Part shown: piece after piece, positions 18,340 through 26,830 of the stretch
How the letters are laid out: each line of letters begins with the position of its first letter
Position numbering within the stretch: position 1 is the first letter of the stretch
Source of the DNA: Thiococcus pfennigii
GTDB lineage: Bacteria > Pseudomonadota > Gammaproteobacteria > Chromatiales > Chromatiaceae
Assembly: GCF_016583835.1 (NCBI RefSeq)
Contig: NZ_NRRW01000012.1
Coordinates: 1-64,000, forward strand
Direction of reading: 5' to 3'
Length of the DNA: 64,000 bases
Position numbers and translations under genes: made by a program
The notes under the pieces: generated by a model
What the model saw: only the letters and a program-made list of their open reading frames with translations
The model's database searches: none
What the model was told of the DNA's origin: nothing

Positions 18340-19283
18340 CTCGCGAATCAGACCGAATCGCCTCGGCCCAGGGCTGCCTGCTGGGCCAACTCGTCGGCGA
18401 CGCGCTCGGCAGCCTGGTCGAGTTCCGCTCGCCCGAGGAGATCCGCCGCGCGTACCCCGACGGGGTCCGCGACCTCGCCGACGGCGGCGCCTGGAATACC
18501 CTCGCCGGGCAGCCGACCGACGACTCGGAGATGGCCCTGCTGCTCGCGCGGATGCTGATCGAACACGGCACCTACGAGGCCGCGGCCGCCCACGCGGCCT
18601 ATCGGTTCTGGCTCGCCAGCGAGCCGTTCGACTGCGGCATGACCATCGCCGCCGGGCTCACCGGGCGGGCGAACCACGACAGCCAGGCCAACGGGGCGCT
18701 GATGCGGATCAGCCCGCTCGGGATCTTCGGCGCCGGCCGACCGCTCCCGCGCATCGCCGATTGGGCCGAACAGGACGCTGCCCTCACCCACCCGCATCCG
18801 GTGTGCCGCCAGGCGAACGCCCTCTTCGCGATGGCCATCGCGCACGCGATCGACACCGGCCCCACGCCCGACGCCCTGTACCGGACCATCCTCGGGTGGG
18901 CCGAAGACCTCGCGATCGAGCCGACCCTGATGGACGCCATCCGCCAGGCCGCCGACGCGCCCGCGGCGGACCATGTCCGCCACCAGGGCTGGGTGCTGAT
19001 CGCGATGCGCAACGCCCTGTGGCAGCTCCTGCACGCCCCGAGCCTCGAGGCCGGCATCATCGACACCGTCATGCGCGGCGGCGACACCGACACCAACGCC
19101 GCGATCTGCGGCGCCCTCCTCGGTGCCGTGCACGGCCTCGCCGCGATCCCCGACCGCTGGGTCGCCCCAGTCCTCGGCTGCCGCCCCGCCGCCGGCCAGC
19201 CCGAGGTCCGCCGCCCGCGCCCCGAGTGCCTCTGGCCGGTCGATGCGTTGGACCTCGCCCGCAGGCTCGTCACGACGAGATGA
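18336..19283 (+). CDS. ADP-ribosylglycohydrolase family protein
   Basis: The 315-residue protein is of the DraG/ARH type, which removes ADP-ribose from modified proteins or nucleic acid. The metal-binding motifs are complete: GCLLGQLVGDALGSLVEF at 13-30, PTDDSEM at 60-66, NGALMRISPLG, and GGDTDTNAAICGALLGA at 248-264 with Asp250 and Asp252. Both Mg sites can therefore form and the enzyme should be active. The ATG overlaps the TGA of the primase-helicase gene (ATGA). A separate ADP-ribosyltransferase is not present in the window. The pairing suggests that ADP-ribosylation is part of, or is countered by, this conflict module. Confidence 0.92.
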   Translation: MTRESDRIASAQGCLLGQLVGDALGSLVEFRSPEEIRRAYPDGVRDLADGGAWNTLAGQPTDDSEMALLLARMLIEHGTYEAAAAHAAYRFWLASEPFDCGMTIAAGLTGRANHDSQANGALMRISPLGIFGAGRPLPRIADWAEQDAALTHPHPVCRQANALFAMAIAHAIDTGPTPDALYRTILGWAEDLAIEPTLMDAIRQAADAPAADHVRHQGWVLIAMRNALWQLLHAPSLEAGIIDTVMRGGDTDTNAAICGALLGAVHGLAAIPDRWVAPVLGCRPAAGQPEVRRPRPECLWPVDALDLARRLVTTR

Positions 19284-19441
19284 AGTAGGCGCCCTGGCGG
19301 GTTACCCGACCCTGACTCATGGCGGGTCGAGCGTCCTGGAGGTGGCGGTGCCGTTCACTGAGAGGCGTCGCCATCGAGCGACATTTGCGGCGCGGCTCCG
19401 GGTTGGCTAGGATTGGCTAAACAGCGTTTTGGAGCTCGCCC

Positions 19442-19693
19442 ATGCAGGTCAACATGCTGGAGGCCAAGAACCAGTTATCGAGTCTGATCGTCGCGGCGGA
19501 GCGTGGCGAGGAGGTACTGATCGCCCGCAACGGCGTTCCGGTTGCCAGGATCGTTCCGTATTCACCGTCGAAAGTGAAACCGCCCGGCGCCTGGAAGGGT
19601 CAGATGCCCTATTCAACCGAGTGGCGTTCGGGAGAGACCGATCAAGCGGTTGAACGACTCTTCGCGGGTGAGGACGATGCGCCTGCTGCTTGA
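19442..19693 (+). CDS. Antitoxin, Phd/YefM family
   Basis: The 83-residue protein has the Phd pattern: VNMLEAKNQLSSLIVAAERG, then EEVLIARNGVPVARIVPY, which forms the dimeric DNA-binding head. The C-terminal tail (PPGAWKGQMPYSTEWRSGET and on) would wrap around the toxin. GGAG lies eight bases before the ATG. It overlaps the PIN-toxin gene by 17 bp and probably represses the joint promoter in the 157-bp gap after the ADP-ribosylglycohydrolase gene. Confidence 0.93.
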   Translation: MQVNMLEAKNQLSSLIVAAERGEEVLIARNGVPVARIVPYSPSKVKPPGAWKGQMPYSTEWRSGETDQAVERLFAGEDDAPAA

Positions 19694-20069
19694 TACCTGC
19701 ATCCTGTATGACTGGATGATGGATGCCCTCGCGGATGCCGATGTGGTGGCGCTGGTGCAGGACGCCGGGGCCTTCGTCAGCGCGGTTTCGGTCTGGGAAA
19801 TAGCGATCAAGCACGCATTGGGAAAGATGCCATTGCGCTCGCGCCGGATCGTCGAGGATATCGGCGCACAGGGATTCGGCTGGATCAATGTCACGCCGTT
19901 GCATGCCCAGGCCGTGCTAGAGCTTCCCGCGCACCATAAAGACCCCTTCGATCGCCTACTGATCGCTCAGGCTCAATGTGAAGGGATGCAGATTCTCACC
20001 TATGACCGGCTGTTTCTCGACTACCTGCCAAACACGCGCCTCGTGCACTCGACTTCACCGAGTCGCTGA
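19677..20069 (+). CDS. PIN-domain ribonuclease toxin (VapC type)
   Basis: The 130-residue protein is a PIN-domain nuclease. It begins MRLLLDTCILYDW with the first metal-binding Asp, has VSVWEIAIKHALGKMPL with the conserved Glu, and HHKDPFDRLLIAQAQCEGM followed by LTYDRLF with the C-terminal acidic cluster. All catalytic positions appear intact. The ATG at 19677 gives the usual PIN start; the frame is open upstream. Cognate antitoxin is the overlapping Phd-type gene. Confidence 0.92.
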   Translation: MRLLLDTCILYDWMMDALADADVVALVQDAGAFVSAVSVWEIAIKHALGKMPLRSRRIVEDIGAQGFGWINVTPLHAQAVLELPAHHKDPFDRLLIAQAQCEGMQILTYDRLFLDYLPNTRLVHSTSPSR

Positions 20070-20449
20070 TACCCGATAAGGACTGGCCCGATGGTCACCA
20101 AGAAGTAGCGCGTCACGCAAGCCGTAGCCCACATCGAGGACTCGCGCCTCCCGATATCGACAAGCCACGCGAAGGGTGACGGACGACCATGAATCATGTG
20201 GTCCACAACAGCATCGTGAATTTCATCTGGGGGCATCGCCGGCCTTGCTCATAATTCTGGCCAAGGCTAGCCCTCGTGATACGAGATCGGAAAATATGTC
20301 TTTTATATCAGTTACTTACTGATTAACTTCGGCAGGCGGCCACCCTCGATGGCCGGAGTTGTGAGCAAGCCCACACGGAACCGTCGCGGTGCTCAGATGA
20401 TCCACGGCTGAAACGCCTCCGGCCGGCCACCGACGAGATTCCCGACCCC
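20070..20449. other. Gap with relic and AT-rich promoter-like stretch
   Basis: Apart from the hsdM-like relic at 20190-20255 there is no gene. The stretch 20262-20335 is unusually AT-rich for this genome (GGAAAATATGTCTTTTATAT and following) and may hold a promoter for the downstream transglycosylase gene. It could also mark the edge of imported DNA, since it coincides with the end of the defence-related genes. Confidence 0.4.
20190..20255 (+). pseudogene. Relic of a type I restriction methylase (hsdM) start
   Basis: From the ATG at 20190 the frame reads MNHVVHNSIVNFIWG and then goes out of phase. Type I modification subunits often begin MNH-x-x-HN-x-IV-x-FIWGIAD. Removing one G from the GGGGG run at about 20230 would restore WGIAG, but the rest of the gene is absent. 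This suggests a frameshifted and truncated remnant of a restriction-modification locus at the edge of the island. Only about 18 residues support it. Confidence 0.4.
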
Positions 20450-22498
20450 ATGGCCAGATACCAAGCCACGCGACGCCGCCGCGATCGCACATCCCCAGGG
20501 CGAGGGCCGCACATCGTCCTGCCCTGGCTCGCGCTCGCCCTCATCGGGGCGCTGCCGGCCCCGCTCGGGGTCGGCATCCTGACCGACGCGGCCGAGCGCC
20601 AGCGGCGCGATTTCCTGATCGCCGAGGCGGGGCTCGCGCGCGGCGAGCCGGCGGCGGTCGAGGACCTCGTCGCCGGCCTGCGCGACTATCCCCTCTTCCC
20701 CTACCTGCGCTACGCCGAGCTCGCCGCCGACCTGGACGCGGCCGAGCCCGGCGAGATCACCGCCTTCCTCGCCGCCTATGCGGGGACCCCGCTCGCCGAG
20801 CGGTTACGCAGCGCCTGGCTCGAGCGGCTCGCCCGGCAAGGCCGCTGGTCGGACTATCTGGCCCACTACCGGCCCGGCGGCGCCACCACCGAGCGCTGCC
20901 ACTACCTGCAAGCCCTGATCGCGACCGGTCGGGGCGACGAGGCCCTCGAGGCCGTCGAACCCCTGTGGCTCGTCGGCCGCTCCCAGCCGGCGGCCTGCGA
21001 CCCGGCCTTCGACGCCTGGCGCACCGCCGGGCGCCTGACGCCGGCCCTCGTCTGGCAACGGATCGCGCTGGCGATGGCCGCGGGCGACCGTCGCCTCGCC
21101 GCCTATCTCGGGCGCTATCTGCCCGAGCCACCGGCGACCGACCGGGAATGGCTCGCACGCTGGCTCGCCGTGGACATCGACCCGGCCCTCGTCGAGGACC
21201 CCGCCGGCCTCCCCGCCGGGCACCCCGAGCGAGAGGAGGTCATCGCCCATGGCCTCGTGCGGCTCGCCGCCGAGGACCCGGAGCGGGCCGCAACCGCCTG
21301 GGAGGTCTGGCGGCCGCGGTTCGCACCCACGGCGGCGCCGGCCGCCGCCGTCGAGGCAGCCATCGGCCTGGCCCTTGCGCAGCGCGGGGACGCCCGCGCC
21401 CTCGACCATCTCGACCGGGTACCGGCGGGCGACGACAACCAGCCCTTCCAGGAGCGGCGCCTGCGGGTCGCGCTGGCCCGCGAGGACTGGCCGCGCATCG
21501 CCGACTGGATCGAGCGGATGCCGCCCAGCGAACGCAAGACCGAACGCTGGCTCTATTGGCAGGCGCGGGCCATCGAGGTCCTCGGGGACACCGAGGCGGC
21601 GGAGCGCCTCTATCGCCAGGCCGCCGAGGTCCGCGGCTTTTGGGGCTTCCTCGCCGCCGAGCGGAGCGGCCTGCCCTACAACCTGACGCACCAGCCGATC
21701 GCGGCCACGGACCGGCTCCGCGACCTGGTCGCCGACCCTGCCCTGCGACGCATCGAGGAGCTGACCGCGCTCGGGCGCGAGGCGGACCTGCACCGCGAGT
21801 GGGCGCATCTCACCGCCGACCTCGACGGCGATGGCCTCCAGGCCGCGGCCGTCATCGCCGCGGCGCTCGAACTGCCCGATCTCGCGATCCGCACGCTGGC
21901 GAGAGGGGGCCACTGGGACGACCTAGAGCTGCGTTTCCCGACGCCGCACCGCGACCTGGTCCAGGCCGAGGCGACCGGGACCGGCGTACCGGAAAGCTGG
22001 ATCTATGCCGTCATGCGCCAGGAGAGCCTGTTCCGTACGAGCGCCGGCTCGCAGGCCGGGGCCGTGGGCCTGATGCAGCTCATGCCGGCCACGGCCCGCT
22101 GGATCGCGCCGCAGCTGGGCCATCCCCCGCCGACCCGACCGGAACTGCTCGACCCGGCCACCAACATCGCCCTCGGCGCCGGTTATCTGGCCTATGTGCA
22201 CGAGCGCTTCGCCGGCGACCCCGTGCTCGCGACGGCCGCCTACAACGCCGGACCCGGCCGGGTCCGCAGTTGGCGTCCGACGCGTCCCCAGGCGACCGAC
22301 CTCTGGATCGCGACCATCCCATTCGACGAGACCCGCGACTATGTCGAGCGCGTGCTCGCCTATCGCCTGATCTATGCCGCACGCCTCGGTCTCGGCGACG
22401 GCCCGCTCGGGGACTGGCTCGCACCGCTCGCCGGCGAACAGACCGGCAACCGGGCCCCGGCTCCGGCGGCGGCTCTGCTAGACTCCTCGACACCATGA
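20450..22498 (+). CDS. slt: Soluble lytic murein transglycosylase (Slt70-like)
   Basis: Periplasmic enzyme that cleaves the MurNAc-GlcNAc bond of peptidoglycan to give 1,6-anhydro ends. The 682-residue product has an arginine-rich N-terminus and a hydrophobic segment at about 23-42 (signal or anchor), a long superhelical alpha domain (about 60-500) and the C-terminal lysozyme-like SLT domain: WIYAVMRQESLFRTSAGSQA with catalytic Glu525, GLMQLMPATARWIA, and AYNAGPGRV near 600. Length is near the 645 residues of E. coli Slt. The stop overlaps the start of the next gene. Confidence 0.92.
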   Translation: MARYQATRRRRDRTSPGRGPHIVLPWLALALIGALPAPLGVGILTDAAERQRRDFLIAEAGLARGEPAAVEDLVAGLRDYPLFPYLRYAELAADLDAAEPGEITAFLAAYAGTPLAERLRSAWLERLARQGRWSDYLAHYRPGGATTERCHYLQALIATGRGDEALEAVEPLWLVGRSQPAACDPAFDAWRTAGRLTPALVWQRIALAMAAGDRRLAAYLGRYLPEPPATDREWLARWLAVDIDPALVEDPAGLPAGHPEREEVIAHGLVRLAAEDPERAATAWEVWRPRFAPTAAPAAAVEAAIGLALAQRGDARALDHLDRVPAGDDNQPFQERRLRVALAREDWPRIADWIERMPPSERKTERWLYWQARAIEVLGDTEAAERLYRQAAEVRGFWGFLAAERSGLPYNLTHQPIAATDRLRDLVADPALRRIEELTALGREADLHREWAHLTADLDGDGLQAAAVIAAALELPDLAIRTLARGGHWDDLELRFPTPHRDLVQAEATGTGVPESWIYAVMRQESLFRTSAGSQAGAVGLMQLMPATARWIAPQLGHPPPTRPELLDPATNIALGAGYLAYVHERFAGDPVLATAAYNAGPGRVRSWRPTRPQATDLWIATIPFDETRDYVERVLAYRLIYAARLGLGDGPLGDWLAPLAGEQTGNRAPAPAAALLDSSTP

Positions 22499-23076
22499 AG
22501 ACCCATCTCGCTGCGCTGATCTCGCTCGCCCTGGCGCTGCCGGCCGTCGCCGCCGCGCAGGCCGACGACGCGAGCCGCAACCGCGCTGCGATGGCCGACG
22601 CGATGACCCGGATGATGGAGGCGATGGGTTTCCTCGGCCAAGGCGGCCCGTCCCCGGGTACCGGCTGGTGGGGAGGCCCCGCCGGCCTGCCCACGATGCC
22701 CTCGCTCGGCAACCCGGTGCCCTACTACGGCATGGATGGCATGGACGACATGTTCGAGCGCCTGCCGCAAGGGGTGCCGATGCCGGGCGAGAGCGCGACG
22801 CCACCCTGGCAGGCCGGCCCCCTCGAAGGGCTCTGGGAGAGCCCGGACGGCGGCCTGCTGATCGTCCAGGGCAACCACTACCGCCTCTATCGGCCCTGCG
22901 CCGGCCATGTCGACGGCACGCTCCAGGTCGGCGCCGACCGCCTCCTGCTGCGCAATCGCTCCCAGGGTATCGAGCACAGCTTCGACATGGCACGGCAGGA
23001 CGGGCGCCTCGCACTGCGCGGCGCCGACGGCCAGATCTACGTCTATCGGCGCCTGCGGTTGGAGGCGCCCCGCTGA
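22495..23076 (+). CDS. Small exported protein coupled to slt
   Basis: Unrecognised protein of 193 residues. It has a clear signal peptide (MKTHLAALISLALALPAVAA, cleavage near AAAQA) and a low-complexity Gly/Met/Pro-rich stretch at about 45-105. A compact C-terminal domain of about 80 residues begins near GPLEGLWESPDGGLLIVQGN and ends in YVYRRLRLEAPR; it looks like a small beta-barrel or sandwich. The ATG overlaps the slt stop (ATGA), so it is co-translated with the transglycosylase and may help or restrain it in the periplasm. That role is inference from position only. Confidence 0.75.
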   Translation: MKTHLAALISLALALPAVAAAQADDASRNRAAMADAMTRMMEAMGFLGQGGPSPGTGWWGGPAGLPTMPSLGNPVPYYGMDGMDDMFERLPQGVPMPGESATPPWQAGPLEGLWESPDGGLLIVQGNHYRLYRPCAGHVDGTLQVGADRLLLRNRSQGIEHSFDMARQDGRLALRGADGQIYVYRRLRLEAPR

Positions 23077-23350
23077 GGCGATCGATCCGCGACCGGACGA
23101 CCGCCACCAAGAAACGTAGGGCGGGAAAGCGCAGCGCATCCCGCCATTCAAACGTAGGGCGGGAGAGCGCAGCGCATCCCGCCATTGACAGGTCGCCAAC
23201 CCATTGCGCAACGCCCGCGCAACCAGGCCACGGCATAAGAATGACCAGGTCGGAGAATTGTCCGGAATCATCGCGCGCAACGCGACAAACCCGGTCTATC
23301 GACGGCGGGAGACACCGTCATGGCTGTCTCGGCGTGCCTGCTCGGGAGCG
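23077..23350. repeat. Two palindromic repeats ahead of the 57-bp array
   Basis: Two tandem hairpin units (23115-23144 and 23153-23184) read CGTAGGGCGGGAAAGCGCAG followed by CGCATCCCGCCATT. They are the reverse complement of the core of the units in the downstream array. The remaining bases to 23350 hold no supported gene. Confidence 0.8.
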
Positions 23351-23800
23351 GCGGGATGCGCTGTGCTTTCCCGCCCTACGGCTTTGCGCTGGCCATTGGC
23401 GCTGGTGGCGGGATGCGCTGCGCTTTCCCGCCCTACGGCTTTGCGCTGGCCAGCGGCGCTGGTGGCGGGATGCGCTGCGCTTTCCCGCCCTACGGCTTTG
23501 CGCTGGCCAGCGGCGCTGGTGGCGGGATGCGCTGCGCTTTCCCGCCCTACGGCTTTGCGTTGGCCATTGGCGCTGGTGGCGGGATGCGCTGTGCTTTCCC
23601 GCCCTACGGCTTTGCGCTGGCCATTGGCGCTGGTGGCGGGATGCGCTGTGCTTTCCCGCCCTACGGCTTTGCGCTGGCCAGCGGCGCTGGTGGCGGGATG
23701 CGCTGCGCTTTCCCGCCCTACGGCTTTGCGTTGGCCAGCGGCGCTGGTGGCGGGATGCGCTGCGCTTTCCCGCCCTACGGCTTTGCGCTGGGCTCGGGCG
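23351..23800. repeat. Eight-unit 57-bp tandem repeat array
   Basis: Units start at 23351, 23408, 23465, 23522, 23579, 23636, 23693 and 23750. Each consists of a hairpin core GGCGGGATGCGCTGCGCTTT plus CCCGCCCTACG and a linker reading GGCTTTGCGCTGGCCAGCGG or the variant with CCATTGG. Two polymorphic sites (GCTGTG or GCTGCG; CCAGCGG or CCATTGG) are combined differently between units, as expected from repeated duplication. The period of 57 keeps all frames open (19 codons), producing repetitive chance ORFs on both strands. There are no spacers, so it is not a CRISPR array. It ends 18 bp before the DUF58 gene. Confidence 0.92.
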
Positions 23801-23817
23801 AGGAGACCGACTGACCG

Positions 23818-24861
23818 ATGGCACGCCAGCGATCCGATGACCGGCGACGGCCCGCGACGGCCGCCCGCCGCCGTTCGGCCCGACCCGGGCGCCGGGGCAT
23901 CGGGCGACTGAAGGCACGCCTGGCCGCGATGATGCGCCGCGTGCCGCTCGGGCGCGACGGCGCCGCGCGGGTCGCGCAGCGCTACATCTTCATCCTGCCC
24001 ACCGGCGCCGGGCTGATGCTCGCGCTGGTCCTGTTCGTCACGCTGGCCGGTTCGCTGAACTACCAGAACAACCTGGGGCTGCTGTTCACCTTCATCCTCG
24101 CCGCGGCCGCCGTCGTCAGCATGCACCAGACCTGGCTCAATCTGCTCGGGCTGGAGGTCTGGGCGACGCCGGGTCCCGGGGTCTTCGCCGGCGACGACGC
24201 CCAGTTCACGCTGACGCTGCGCGACCCCGGCCAGCGGGCGCGGGCCGACCTGCGGCTGCGCGGCTGGCTCGGCCGTGTCCACCCAGTGGCGCTCGCCGCC
24301 GGCGCCCAGGAGCGGGTCACGCTGACGGTGACGACCGAGCGGCGCGGCCACCAGGCCCTCGGCACGGTGCCGATCGAGACCGAGTTCCCGCTCGGACTGT
24401 TCCGCGCCTGGTGCCTCATCGAGAGCGATGCCCGGGTCGTCGTCTACCCGCGCCCGGCGCCGGTCGCACCGCTGCCGCCGCCGGTCGCCGCAGCCGGCTC
24501 GGCGCGCGCCCAGGGTGATCGCGGCGAAGGCGCCGACGACTTCGTCGGGCCGCGCGGCTACCGCCCCGGCGACTCGCCGCGACGCCTCGACTGGAAGGCC
24601 CTGGCCCGCGAGCGCGGCCTGATCGTGAAGCAGTTCGGCGGCGATCGCGCCGAGGAGCTGTGGCTCGACTGGGAGCAGGTCTCGGCGGCCGATGTCGAAA
24701 CCCGCCTCAGCCGGCTCGCCCGACAGGTGCTCGAGGCCGCCGAGGCCCACGTCCGTTATGGCCTGCGTCTACCCGGGCGTACGCTGCCGCTCGACTCGGG
24801 CGAGCCCCACCGACAACGCTGCCTGGAGGCGCTGGCGACCTTTGGCCAAGACCCACTATAG
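23818..24861 (+). CDS. DUF58 domain membrane protein
   Basis: The 347-residue protein starts with a basic cytoplasmic tail, has two adjacent membrane helices at about 57-105, a beta-rich stretch, and the DUF58 core GADDFVGPRGYRPGDSPRRL continuing DWKALARERGLIVKQF at about 239-275, then a von Willebrand-A-like end. DUF58 proteins usually pair with a transglutaminase-like membrane protein and a MoxR ATPase. Here the transglutaminase gene follows with overlapping or abutting frames but no MoxR ATPase gene is present in the window. Function is unknown beyond this association. Confidence 0.9.
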   Translation: MARQRSDDRRRPATAARRRSARPGRRGIGRLKARLAAMMRRVPLGRDGAARVAQRYIFILPTGAGLMLALVLFVTLAGSLNYQNNLGLLFTFILAAAAVVSMHQTWLNLLGLEVWATPGPGVFAGDDAQFTLTLRDPGQRARADLRLRGWLGRVHPVALAAGAQERVTLTVTTERRGHQALGTVPIETEFPLGLFRAWCLIESDARVVVYPRPAPVAPLPPPVAAAGSARAQGDRGEGADDFVGPRGYRPGDSPRRLDWKALARERGLIVKQFGGDRAEELWLDWEQVSAADVETRLSRLARQVLEAAEAHVRYGLRLPGRTLPLDSGEPHRQRCLEALATFGQDPL

Positions 24862-26824
24862 CGAGCACCTCGCCCCGGGACAGGTCGGCGCCGTCACGGC
24901 GCTGCTCGCGCTCGCGTATCTGCCGCTCGCCCAGTGGCTCGCGCTCCAGGTGAGCCTCTTCGTCGCCGCGGCGCTCGCGCTGCGTATCGCCGCGCTGCGC
25001 TGGCCGGTGCTCGCCCCCGGCCGCTGGTTGCTGCTGCCGCTGACGGCGGCCGGCCTACTCAACGTCCTGAGCGCCTACGCGACCGTCTCGGGGCGGGCCG
25101 CCGGCACGGCCCTGCTCGCGACCATGCTGGTGCTCAAGCTCCTGGAGATCCGCGGTCGGCGCGACGTGCGGCTGCTCGCGATCCTGTTCGGCTTCCTGCT
25201 CGCGAGCCAGTTCCTCTTCGACCAGTCGCCGTTGCTCGTCGTCTACCTACTCGTCCTGCTGGTCGCGGACCTGGCCCTGATGGCCGACCTCACGGCCCGC
25301 GCCCGACCGCGCCCGCTCGCCGGCGCACTGCGTGCGGCCGGCCGCCTCTTCCTCTTGTCGCTACCGCTCGCGATCGCGCTCTTCGTCCTCTTCCCGCGGC
25401 TCGACAACCCGCTGTGGAGCCTCGGCAACGACGAACAGATCGGGGTCACCGGCCTCTCCGATCAGCTGGAGCCAGGCAGCATCTCGGAGCTGGTCCTCTC
25501 CGGCGAACCGGCCTTCCGCGTCTGGTTCGACGGCCCACCCCCGCCGGCCGAGCAGCTCTACTGGCGCGGCCCCGTGCTCTGGCGGATGGACGGGCGCCGC
25601 TGGGCGCCACGCCCGGACGAGGCGGCGGGGACCGGCGCCCCCCTGGCCGAGGCCGACGGGCGGCTCGGCTACCAGATCGTCATGGAGCCGAGCGACCAGC
25701 GCTGGCTCCTGGCCCTGGACCTGCCCGTCGAGATCCCCGACGGGGCCCACCTGACCGACGACTACCAGGTCCTCGCCAAGGAGCGCCTGACGACCAGCGA
25801 GCGCTACCGGATGGTCTCGGCGACCCGCTACCGCACGACCGCGCCCGACCCGGTGACGGCCGCGGCCGGGCTGGAGTTGCCGCCGAACGTGACGCCGCGG
25901 ATGCGCGCCCTGGTCGCCGACTGGACGCGCGACGGGGCGGACGCCGCCCAAGTCGTCGCCCGGGCGCTCGCCCACTTCAACCGCGAGCCCTTCTACTACA
26001 CGCTCGCGCCCCCACTGCTCGGCGGCAATCCGACCGACGAGTTCCTCTTCGAGACCCGTCGCGGCTTCTGCGAGCACTACGCGAGCGCCCTCGCCGTGCT
26101 GCTGCGCATCGCCGACATCCCGACCCGCGTCGTCCTCGGCTACCACGGCGCCGAGCTCAATCCGCTCGGCGACTACTACATCGTGCGCCAGTCCGACGCC
26201 CACGCCTGGGTCGAGGCCTGGCTGCCGGGCGAGGGCTGGCGGCGGATCGACCCGACCGCGGCGATCGCCGCCGAGCGCATCGAGCGCAGCCCGGAGCTGA
26301 GCGGACTCGGCGCCCGGGCGCCGCTGCGCTTCGGCAGCGAGGAGCTCGACCGCATCGCCCGCCTCGCCCACGGGCTGCGCCTCGTCGCCGACGCGCTGGA
26401 GGCCGGCTGGCAGAATTGGGTGCTCGACTTCTCCAACGCCGACCAGCTGGCGCTGCTGTCGGCGATCGGGCTGGGCTACCTGAGCAACTATGGCCTGGCC
26501 GTCGCGATGATCCTGGTCGGTGCGACCGTCCTCGGTGTCACGGTCCTGTATCTCGCCCGAGGTCGGCCGCGCGACCCGCTGGAGGTCCTGTTCGAGCGCT
26601 TCGCCGCCCGCCTCGCCCGGGTCGGTCTCCGACGCCGCCCGCGCGAGGGTCCGCGCGACTTCGGCCAGCGGGTCGCGGCCCGCCGCCCGGACCTGCGGCC
26701 GCAGATCGAGCCCTTCCTGGGGCTGTACCTGCGCCTGCGCTACGGCCGCGCCGATCCGAAGGTCGGCCTGCCGGCGCTCAGGCAGCGTCTGCGGCGGGTC
26801 CGTCCGCGCCGGCAGCGCCGCTGA
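24842..26824 (+). CDS. TgpA-type transglutaminase membrane protein (DUF3488)
   Basis: The protein of about 660 residues has an N-terminal DUF3488 part with five to six membrane helices (about 15-190), a periplasmic transglutaminase-like domain and a last helix near 545-570 with a cytoplasmic DUF4129-like tail. The catalytic triad is visible: Cys410 in RRGFCEHYAS, His454 in SDAHAWVEAW and Asp470 in RRIDPTA. Close relatives such as TgpA of Pseudomonas are essential envelope proteins. The start is uncertain: TTG at 24842 begins just before the first helix and overlaps the DUF58 gene by 20 bp, while an ATG at 24692 would add a polar stretch that shadows DUF58. Confidence 0.9.
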   Translation: MAKTHYSEHLAPGQVGAVTALLALAYLPLAQWLALQVSLFVAAALALRIAALRWPVLAPGRWLLLPLTAAGLLNVLSAYATVSGRAAGTALLATMLVLKLLEIRGRRDVRLLAILFGFLLASQFLFDQSPLLVVYLLVLLVADLALMADLTARARPRPLAGALRAAGRLFLLSLPLAIALFVLFPRLDNPLWSLGNDEQIGVTGLSDQLEPGSISELVLSGEPAFRVWFDGPPPPAEQLYWRGPVLWRMDGRRWAPRPDEAAGTGAPLAEADGRLGYQIVMEPSDQRWLLALDLPVEIPDGAHLTDDYQVLAKERLTTSERYRMVSATRYRTTAPDPVTAAAGLELPPNVTPRMRALVADWTRDGADAAQVVARALAHFNREPFYYTLAPPLLGGNPTDEFLFETRRGFCEHYASALAVLLRIADIPTRVVLGYHGAELNPLGDYYIVRQSDAHAWVEAWLPGEGWRRIDPTAAIAAERIERSPELSGLGARAPLRFGSEELDRIARLAHGLRLVADALEAGWQNWVLDFSNADQLALLSAIGLGYLSNYGLAVAMILVGATVLGVTVLYLARGRPRDPLEVLFERFAARLARVGLRRRPREGPRDFGQRVAARRPDLRPQIEPFLGLYLRLRYGRADPKVGLPALRQRLRRVRPRRQRR

Positions 26825-26830
26825 CGGGTC

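Noticed and set aside
23351-23800. CRISPR array
   Set aside because: The units are 57 bp with no unique spacers; the differences are two recurring variants, and each unit is a hairpin core plus linker. No cas gene is present.
23296-23840. Repetitive protein made of 19-residue units (MRCAFPPYGFALASGAGG)
   Set aside because: The open frames exist in several phases on both strands because the 57-bp period is a multiple of three. There is no ribosome-binding site or conserved phase, and the same palindrome occurs as single intergenic units.
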